A DNA stretch of 10,380 nt. Origin: an uncultured Patescibacteria group bacterium (lineage in GTDB: Bacteria; Patescibacteriota; Microgenomatia; UBA1406; GWC2-37-13). The stretch spans positions 1 to 10,380 of the forward strand of contig CALLVF010000001.1 of the NCBI GenBank assembly GCA_938010745.1, given 5' to 3'. This document shows, piece after piece, positions 5,526 through 10,380 of the stretch; position 1 is the stretch's first letter, and each line of letters starts with the position of its first letter. A program made the translations under genes and the position numbers. The notes beneath the pieces were generated by a model. The model did no database searches and had not been told where the DNA came from. It worked only from the letters and a program-made list of their open reading frames with translations.

Positions 5526-6590
5526 TATTAACATACAATCACCAAAAGAATAAAATCGAAAATCATTTTTTATGGCAATATTATACAATTCAACCAAATG
5601 TTTTTTTGCTCCCTTAAACTGTAAAAACGCCTCAACCAACATCATTAAAGACGATTTTGGCAGATGAAAATTGGTGATTAAAATATCAACCATTTTAAAT
5701 TCAAACGGCGGGAAAATAAAAAGATCGGTTTTGTCAAAAATTTTTGATCTTTGATCTCTAATTTTTGATTGCGCGAAAGACTCTAAAGCTCGCGTTACCG
5801 TTGTCCCCACCGCCACTAAACTTTTCCCTTTTAACTTCATTACATTAATATAATGTAGTGTTTTTTCTGGAATTTCATAATATTCCTCATGAAGTCTTTT
5901 TTCTTTTAAATTTTCTTCAGTTATTGGCGCAAATGTCCCCAAACCAACATGTAAAGTAATAAAATATTTTTTTATTCCCTTTTTATTTAGTCGATTAAAA
6001 ACTCTTCGGGTAAAGTGTAAAGAAGCAGTTGGTGCCGCTGCTGAAGCCAAGCAGGTGCCAACTGGCGCCTTGGCAAAAACAGTCTGATACTTTTTCAAAA
6101 GCTCGCTTTTTTTTAACGGTGTTTTTTTTAAATACAAAGGAATAGGCATTGTCCCATATTTTTCAATCAACTGAAAAAGTTTTTCCCTATTAAAATCAAA
6201 TTTCAAATAAAAAATATTTTCTTTTTGATCAACTACTTTTAAAAAATTTTTCTCATCAAAAAAAACCTTTTCTCCAACTGTTATTTTTCTATCAGCAAGA
6301 ACTTTTATCACTGACAAATTTGTTAACTCATTAACTAAAAATAATAAAATCACTTTTCCGCCATTTTCTTTTCTCATTACCACTCTTGCTGGGATAACTT
6401 TGGTGTTATTTAAAACCAAAAATGAATTTTTTGGTAAATACTGTTCAAGATTGTAAAAATAATCAAAAACAACTTCATTTGTTTTTGTGTTATAGATAAA
6501 AAGTTTTGAAGAATCACGAGGTGAAGCTGGAGTCAAAGCAAGATTTTTTTCAGGCAAAAAATAATCATACAATTCTTTTTCATTTAACAT
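5520..6590 (-). CDS. queA: S-adenosylmethionine:tRNA ribosyltransferase-isomerase
   Basis: QueA transfers and rearranges the ribosyl part of SAM onto preQ1-tRNA, making epoxyqueuosine; it acts directly after TGT. The 356 residues match the family. Visible signatures are YDYFLPEKNLALTPASPRDSS at the N-terminus (the family has xLPxxLIAQxPxxxRD), FLVLNNTKVIPARV, ASAAAPTASLHFT near 182-194, HVGLGTFAPI near 214-223, FEFKMVDILITNFHLPKSS near 296-314, and the C-terminal FRFYSFGDCMLI. A surface loop at 275-287 (SKIRDQRSKIFDK) is encoded by four heptamer repeats. The gene lies between the membrane protein and tgt and probably shares the promoter at 7234-7262. No Shine-Dalgarno site precedes the ATG. 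Confidence 0.95.
   Translation of the reverse strand: MLNEKELYDYFLPEKNLALTPASPRDSSKLFIYNTKTNEVVFDYFYNLEQYLPKNSFLVLNNTKVIPARVVMRKENGGKVILLFLVNELTNLSVIKVLADRKITVGEKVFFDEKNFLKVVDQKENIFYLKFDFNREKLFQLIEKYGTMPIPLYLKKTPLKKSELLKKYQTVFAKAPVGTCLASAAAPTASLHFTRRVFNRLNKKGIKKYFITLHVGLGTFAPITEENLKEKRLHEEYYEIPEKTLHYINVMKLKGKSLVAVGTTVTRALESFAQSKIRDQRSKIFDKTDLFIFPPFEFKMVDILITNFHLPKSSLMMLVEAFLQFKGAKKHLVELYNIAIKNDFRFYSFGDCMLIL
5743..5770. repeat. Heptamer array inside queA
   Basis: Four uninterrupted 7-nt units on the plus strand: TTTGATC, TTTGATC, TCTAATT, TTTGATT. They encode RDQRSKI in the variable loop before the conserved FxFxxVDILITNFHLP region. Confidence 0.7.
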
Positions 6591-6603
6591 CTAAAAAGTA
6601 TGA

Positions 6604-6722
6604 CTTATAACGTAGAACGTGGAACGTGGAACGTATAACTTCTAATATCTAACGTCTAACAACTAACTTCTAACTTAAAATATCAAATATCTAATATCGA
6701 ATATCGAATTTTTAATTTTTAA
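6604..6722. repeat. Seventeen consecutive degenerate heptamers filling the gap before queA
   Basis: The sequence from 6604 to 6722 divides without a break into seventeen 7-nt units, nearly all ending in AA (consensus NNNNNAA). Examples are CGTGGAA (twice in a row), TATCTAA (twice), CTTCTAA (twice), TATCGAA (twice in a row) and TTTTTAA (twice in a row). The array ends one base before the stop codon of the membrane-protein gene and begins 13 nt upstream of the queA start, so it is essentially the whole intergenic region. Confidence 0.85.
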
Positions 6723-6723
6723 T

Positions 6724-7200
6724 TTATTTATAGTATTCCTTTACTTGAAATAATATATACCAACCAATAATTGTTCCAAATAATGTTCCAATTAAATTTC
6801 CTCCTAAAACTCCCGAAACCAAGCTGACCAAAGAAGCATAAAAAAGATAAAGCCAGCCTTTTCTTTCTCTTTTAAAAAGAGGTTGAACCGCTAAAGCCCA
6901 CAAAACCAAAACTACACCAAAAACAAGCATTGAAACAACATAATTTATTCCATAAGAAACCATGTAAGAGGGTCGCATAAAAGCAGTAAATGGCGAAACT
7001 AACGCTCCTAATCCTAAAAATGCCAAAACCGCCGGCACTCTTAAAATAATTCCTAAAATTACAAGATATGGGCCAAAATTAACAATCAACTCTTTTATAT
7101 TAGAAGGTATAGAAAACGGAGCTTTTTCAACCATATAAAGCTCTAAAGTATCCTCAAGCTGATTAAGAGATGATTTTAGATTAGTGTTTTTTGTTGTCAT
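6724..7200 (-). CDS. Conserved-looking membrane protein of unknown function, about four helices
   Basis: The 158-residue product has a polar N-terminus (about 1-42, including SLNQLEDTLELYMVEKAPF). Hydrophobic segments follow at about 43-70, 84-106, 115-134 and 136-153, with a basic loop (FKRERKG, 109-115) between the second and third. Gly-rich helices near 130-145 suggest tight packing. I do not recognise the family. It is first in a minus-strand unit with queA and tgt behind a good promoter, but the 133-nt gap to queA is filled by heptamer repeats, so a shared role in queuosine metabolism (for example precursor uptake) is only a guess. The ATG at 7200 gives a leader of about 27 nt with a weak AAG before the start. 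Confidence 0.75.
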   Translation of the reverse strand: MTTKNTNLKSSLNQLEDTLELYMVEKAPFSIPSNIKELIVNFGPYLVILGIILRVPAVLAFLGLGALVSPFTAFMRPSYMVSYGINYVVSMLVFGVVLVLWALAVQPLFKRERKGWLYLFYASLVSLVSGVLGGNLIGTLFGTIIGWYILFQVKEYYK

Positions 7201-7233
7201 ATTCTTAACAAATTAAATTGATAATTAATAATA

Positions 7234-7262
7234 ATATTAACTATCTATTTACTTTTTGTCAA
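7234..7262 (-). promoter_or_regulatory. Strong promoter for the membrane protein-queA-tgt unit
   Basis: On the minus strand a perfect TTGACA (7257-7262) and TAATAT (7234-7239) are separated by 17 nt. The predicted start is near 7227, 27 nt upstream of the ATG at 7200. Confidence 0.7.
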
Positions 7263-7302
7263 AGATAAAAAAATCACAAAAAAACCGTTAGCTCCTAGCC
7301 TT

Positions 7303-7336
7303 TTCTATCTTGACAGCGATCGCATAAAAGATAGAA
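7303..7336. repeat. 34-bp interrupted palindrome, copy C
   Basis: Perfect 9-bp arms TTCTATCTT (7303-7311) and AAGATAGAA (7328-7336) surround a 16-nt centre whose middle is the perfect octamer GCGATCGC (7316-7323). Unlike copies A and B it lies in a divergent intergenic region, upstream of both flanking genes, so termination of a neighbouring gene does not explain it. Confidence 0.8.
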
Positions 7337-7380
7337 TTTAGTCTTTTTGTCTTCTTTATAAAAGATTATTATAAGAAAAG

Positions 7381-7560
7381 GTAAAAGTTTAAACTTTGAA
7401 AGTTTTAAAGTTTATAAAGTTTAAAAGTTTAAAAGTTGGAAAGTTAGATAGTAAATGGCAAATAGTAAATAGGAAATAGAAATTCAAAACAAAATTAAAA
7501 ATTAAAATTAAAAAATTAGAAATTAATTTTTTTATGTTATACGTTATCCATGTTAGAAGC
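7381..7560. repeat. Long degenerate heptamer/octamer array upstream of ndk
   Basis: The first part is built of AAAAGTT- and TTAAAGT-type units. From 7449 the phase is strictly 7 nt (TAGTAAA, TGGCAAA, TAGTAAA and more, then AAAATTA units), and the end has ATGTTAT- and ACGTTAT-like units. With copy C, the minus-strand promoter and the ndk promoter, this accounts for most of the 423-nt divergent gap; I see no gene in it. Confidence 0.7.
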
Positions 7561-7585
7561 GGGAAAGATGAGGATGCGGGACATA

Positions 7586-7613
7586 TTGATTTTTATTTTT
7601 TTTTCTATAAAAT
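7586..7613 (+). promoter_or_regulatory. Probable promoter of the ndk-dut-thyX operon
   Basis: TTGATT (7586-7591) and TAAAAT (7608-7613) are 16 nt apart. The expected start near 7620 would leave only about four bases before the ndk ATG, so the transcript would be nearly leaderless, as predicted for the ORF at 903. The region is A/T-rich, so other -10 choices exist. Confidence 0.45.
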
Positions 7614-7623
7614 TTAATTAATT

Positions 7624-8220
7624 ATGAAATTAAGTGAACTTATTGAACAAACTCTTCTTCTTGTTAAACCTGATGGAGTAAAACGCGGCTTAGTGGGTGA
7701 GATTATCAAAAGATTGGAGGCTACCGGATTGAAATTGGTAGCAATAAAAATGGTTAAACCAACAAAAGAGTTAGCAGAAAAACATTATCCAGAGAGAAGA
7801 CGAGAATTTATTGAAGGAATGGGTAAAAAAACATTAGAAAATTACAAGCAGTTAGGTATTAATGCAAAAGAAAACCTGGGGACAGACAATCCTTATGAAA
7901 TTGGCTTAATCATTAGAAAATGGTTAGTGGAGATGATTGCTGATGAGCCGGTGGTGGCAATGGTTTTTGAAGGCCCCTTAGCTGTCTCTTTGGTAAGAAA
8001 AATTGCCGGCAACACCCTCCCCTATCTTGCTCAACCGGGAACTATTCGTGGTGATCTTTCTTTTGATTCCTCCGCTCTTGCTAATTTACAAAATCGAGCA
8101 ATAAAAAACTTGATTCACGCCTCAGGAACAAAAGAAGAGGCTGATTATGAAATTCCTCTTTGGTTTACCAAAAAAGAAATCATCTCTTACCAAAGAGCAG
8201 AGGAAAAAATAATGCTTTAA
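7624..8220 (+). CDS. ndk: Nucleoside diphosphate kinase with a large insertion
   Basis: Ndk moves the gamma phosphate of ATP to other (d)NDPs, here making dTTP from dTDP among others. Family motifs are TLLLVKPDGVKRGLVGEI at the N-terminus, PVVAMVFEG, GNTLPYLAQPGTIRGD near 129-144, and NLIHASG with the phosphorylated His165, then EEADYEIPLWF. At 198 residues it is well above the usual ~140-150. The extra sequence is mainly an insert of about 30 residues (about 64-95, including KKTLENYKQLGINAKENLG) after the HYPER helix, plus a longer C-terminus. The insert is not repeat-like and looks like a lineage feature. The ATG has no Shine-Dalgarno site, and dut starts 4 nt after the stop. Confidence 0.95.
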   Translation: MKLSELIEQTLLLVKPDGVKRGLVGEIIKRLEATGLKLVAIKMVKPTKELAEKHYPERRREFIEGMGKKTLENYKQLGINAKENLGTDNPYEIGLIIRKWLVEMIADEPVVAMVFEGPLAVSLVRKIAGNTLPYLAQPGTIRGDLSFDSSALANLQNRAIKNLIHASGTKEEADYEIPLWFTKKEIISYQRAEEKIML

Positions 8221-8224
8221 AAAA

Positions 8225-8656
8225 ATGAAATTAGCTATTGATCTTGTTGATAAAACCCTGCCTTTACCCAGTTATCAAACACCAGGATCCGTTGCCTTTG
8301 ATCTTTATTCAAGATTACCAATAAAAATTCCTCCTTGGCAAGTCACCTTGGTTCCTTTAAATGTTATCATTAAAATCCCCAAAGGCTATTTTTTAATGAT
8401 TGCCAGTCGCAGCTCTTTAGCCTTAAAAAAAAATCTAATTCTTGCCAATGGAGTGGGAGTAATTGATCAAGATTATCATGGAGAAAAAGATGAAATAAAA
8501 GCAGCAGTTATTAATTTTTCGCAAAAAGAGGTAGTGATAGAAAAAGGTGAAAGAATTGCCCAAGGGTTACTTGTTAAAATTGCTAAAGTGGAAAAGTTTA
8601 TTCACTTGAATAAAATTAAAAGTAAAAGCCGTGGCGGCTTTGGCTCAACTGATTAA
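8225..8656 (+). CDS. dut: dUTP diphosphatase (trimeric dUTPase)
   Basis: This enzyme hydrolyses dUTP to dUMP and pyrophosphate, keeping uracil out of DNA and supplying dUMP to thymidylate synthase. The 143 residues match a trimeric dUTPase, with all five motifs in order: TPGSVAFDLYS (19-29), SRSSLALKKNL (61-71), NGVGVIDQDYHGE (75-87) with the catalytic Asp81, GERIAQGLLV (108-117), and the C-terminal SRGGFGSTD that folds over the active site. Motif 3 is followed by a slightly extended KDEIKAAVIN. It sits 4 nt after ndk and 2 nt before the thyX-like gene without its own ribosome binding site, so it is probably translated by coupling within the operon. Confidence 0.95.
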   Translation: MKLAIDLVDKTLPLPSYQTPGSVAFDLYSRLPIKIPPWQVTLVPLNVIIKIPKGYFLMIASRSSLALKKNLILANGVGVIDQDYHGEKDEIKAAVINFSQKEVVIEKGERIAQGLLVKIAKVEKFIHLNKIKSKSRGGFGSTD

Positions 8657-8658
8657 AA

Positions 8659-10269
8659 ATGGATCCCAAAAAAGAAGAACAAATTTTGCGCCAATACTTT
8701 ACCAACACCAAAGATGATGTTTTTTGTTTAATTAATCTTCCAGAGGTTATCAAAGGGACGCTTTTTTCCCGCTATTCTCGCTCTGCCAAACCTTTGCGCC
8801 GGCTTTTTTTGGATGAATTCTACCAAGAGAAAGTAGTCAATGAGGTTATTCAAAATAATAAAAATTTTTCTCAAACAGCGCTCAATTTACAAAAGGCCCA
8901 TGATTTTTACGAAAGAATCTTAGTTGGTTATGGCGATGACTCTGTAGCTGAATTAGGAGGCGTACATTTGGCGGTAGAAAATATCTCAGTTTTGGCCACC
9001 AAAAGTATTGAGGAACATCGAATTGGTTTATCCCCACTTGAAAAATCATCCCGCTATGTTTACTTTGATCAAAAGATTAATGGTGACTTCCCCTTTTTTA
9101 AGCCAAAAAAAATCTTAGACTCTCGCTTTGCCCATCTTTATCTTAAAACCAATCGTTTTCTTTTCCAAACCTATTCACAAATTGTCCGCCAAATACAACC
9201 TTATTTAAAAGAAATTTATCCTGGTGATGAAAAAGATTTGGCTTATAAATTTTCTATTCGAGCAAAAGCCTGTGATTTAGCCCGGGGACTTTTGCCTTTG
9301 TCTACCTTAACTAATTTAGGAATTTATGCCAACGGCCGCGCCTTTGAGTATCTTTTAATTCATCTTTTAAATGATCCTCTTGATGAGATAAGAGAAAAAG
9401 GACTGAAAATAAATGAGGAACTTAACAAAGTAATCCCCTCGTTTATCAAAAGAGCAACTAATGAAAGAGGAGAAAATTACCGAAAATATCTTCAAATAAG
9501 CCAAAGAAAAATTGAACAGCAATTAATGAAATTCCTAAAAAAAGAAGAAGTTTCTTTAGTAAAAAAACCAAAAGTGAGTCTAGTTGACTTTGAAAAACAA
9601 GCAGAGGAAAAAATCATCGCTGCTTTAATTTTTGAAAACAGTCATTTATCTTTGAAAGAATCTTTTGCCTTAGCAAAAAAAATGGAAAAAAAAGAAAAAG
9701 AAATATTCCTGACAATGGCTGTTTTTGGCCGAGAAAATCGCCACCAGAAAATAAGACGGGCCTTTGAGATGGCATACTTCACCTTTGAGGTGCTGGCTGA
9801 TTGGGGGGTTTACAAGGATTTAATGCGTCATCGAATTCTTACTCGCCATCGCCAACTTTTCACCAATGAGCTAGGTTATTTTGTCCCAGAGGAAATTAAA
9901 AAAACACCTTTTTCTAAAGCTTATCAGCAAGCAGCCGATATGGCAGTTGATGGCTACAAAAAAATAAAAAAAGCCTTCCCAATTGAAGCACAATATCTTG
10001 TTATTCATGCTGCTTACAACCGATTTGCTATAAAGCTTAATTTAAGAGAAGCCGCTCATCTTTGCGAATTGCGAAGCTCCCCTCAAGGTCATCCAAGCTA
10101 TCGAGAAATTGCTCAAAAAATAGCCCAAGAGATTATAAAAAAATACCCAGCAATGAAAAAAATTCTAAAATTTGTTGATTATCAAAAATACCACTTAGAA
10201 AGGTTGACAGCTTTTCAAAAAATTCTTAAAAAAGCCAAAGAATTGAACATTGAAGTATTTAAAGAATAA
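8659..10269 (+). CDS. Two-unit ThyX-like (flavin-dependent) thymidylate synthase family protein
   Basis: ThyX makes dTMP from dUMP using FAD and methylene-tetrahydrofolate; usual members have ~220-250 residues, but this has 536. It reads as two Thy1/ThyX-like units. Unit 1 has GYGDDSVAELGGVHLA (90-105), EEHRIGLSPLEKSSRY (118-133, compare the ThyX signature RHRxxSxNExSxRY) and NGRAFEYLLIHLL with DEIRE (225-246). Unit 2 has MRHRILTRHRQLFTNELGY (389-407) and YNRFAIKLNLREAAHLCELR (453-472), which matches the C-terminal catalytic block. Unit 1 keeps the Ser/Arg/Tyr end of the signature but lacks the first Arg. Unit 2 keeps RHR and Asn-Glu but loses the Ser and Arg-Tyr. Composite active sites may form. 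The neighbours ndk and dut strongly support a role in dTMP supply. Confidence 0.8.
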   Translation: MDPKKEEQILRQYFTNTKDDVFCLINLPEVIKGTLFSRYSRSAKPLRRLFLDEFYQEKVVNEVIQNNKNFSQTALNLQKAHDFYERILVGYGDDSVAELGGVHLAVENISVLATKSIEEHRIGLSPLEKSSRYVYFDQKINGDFPFFKPKKILDSRFAHLYLKTNRFLFQTYSQIVRQIQPYLKEIYPGDEKDLAYKFSIRAKACDLARGLLPLSTLTNLGIYANGRAFEYLLIHLLNDPLDEIREKGLKINEELNKVIPSFIKRATNERGENYRKYLQISQRKIEQQLMKFLKKEEVSLVKKPKVSLVDFEKQAEEKIIAALIFENSHLSLKESFALAKKMEKKEKEIFLTMAVFGRENRHQKIRRAFEMAYFTFEVLADWGVYKDLMRHRILTRHRQLFTNELGYFVPEEIKKTPFSKAYQQAADMAVDGYKKIKKAFPIEAQYLVIHAAYNRFAIKLNLREAAHLCELRSSPQGHPSYREIAQKIAQEIIKKYPAMKKILKFVDYQKYHLERLTAFQKILKKAKELNIEVFKE

Positions 10270-10283
10270 AAATTATTCCAAAA

Positions 10284-10299
10284 GGTAATTTCATTTACC
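10284..10299. terminator. Weak hairpin between convergent genes
   Basis: GGTAA (10284-10288) pairs with TTACC (10295-10299) around six bases. On the minus strand a TTTT follows. It overlaps the stop region of the right-edge gene and lies 14 nt after the thyX-like stop, so it could end either transcript, but the stem is short. Confidence 0.25.
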
Positions 10300-10380
10300 A
10301 ATAACTTGTCCTAACTCATCAATCTTAAAATCTCCATTTTTTTCAAATTCTACCTTAAAAATTGGCAAACCCTTAGCTAA
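10291..10380 (-). CDS. C-terminal end of an unidentified protein (runs off right edge)
   Basis: The minus strand is open from the window edge to a TGA at 10291-10293, giving 29 residues that end FEKNGDFKIDELGQVIGK. The composition is protein-like (FKVEFEKNGDFKIDELGQ). The stop lies 21 nt from the convergent stop of the thyX-like gene, a normal spacing. Too little is visible to name it. Confidence 0.55.
   Translation of the reverse strand, partial: LAKGLPIFKVEFEKNGDFKIDELGQVIGK

Noticed and set aside
6604..6722. CRISPR-like appearance of the regular array
   Set aside because: The period is 7 nt with no repeat-spacer structure and no cas genes nearby.
7303..7336. The 34-bp palindrome as a lox-like recombination site
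   Set aside because: The length matches lox sites but the arms and symmetric centre do not, and no recombinase is present; length alone is not evidence.
7586..7611. TTGATT with TATAAA as the ndk promoter
   Set aside because: The spacer would be only 14 nt; the overlapping TAAAAT with a 16-nt spacer is more plausible.

Overview
The window looks like a chromosomal piece of a low-GC bacterium with a small, compact genome. The most likely source is a member of the Patescibacteria/CPR, probably the Microgenomates side. This is inferred from the style of the proteins: a Thr-Pro-rich linker behind a single membrane anchor, a long two-unit ThyX-like protein, an Ndk with a large insertion, short A-rich gene junctions without Shine-Dalgarno sites, and in-frame repeat insertions in housekeeping enzymes. 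No rRNA or other marker in the window fixes the taxon.

Left part (1-2268). The start of rho runs off the left edge on the minus strand. Upstream of it, also on the minus strand, is a candidate structured RNA gene with a near-consensus promoter and a 10-bp closing stem. Its promoter shares -35 bases with a divergent promoter for a small membrane-anchored protein, which is followed by fmt (methionyl-tRNA formyltransferase). Middle-left (2184-3236) is a kilobase without a normal gene. It holds a palindromic repeat, an intact 43-codon minus-strand ORF and a badly decayed minus-strand gene.

Middle (3237-7200), all minus strand: a VIT/CCC1-type Fe/Mn transporter with its own promoter, then a unit read in the order membrane protein, queA, tgt. 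TGT and QueA carry out consecutive steps of queuosine tRNA modification. Right part (7624-10269), plus strand: ndk, dut and a two-unit thyX-like gene separated by 2-4 bases, which together form a dTTP-supply operon. The C-terminal end of an unknown minus-strand gene lies at the right edge.

Three repeat systems overlie the genes. (1) Degenerate arrays with a strict 7-nt period fill two intergenic gaps and also interrupt fmt, tgt and queA in frame. (2) A 34-bp interrupted palindrome with a central GCGATCGC-type octamer occurs three times between genes. (3) A small GC-rich palindrome is inserted in frame near the N-terminus of tgt. These repeats and the unidentified structured RNA are the most notable content. 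The ndk-dut-thyX operon is free of heptamer arrays.
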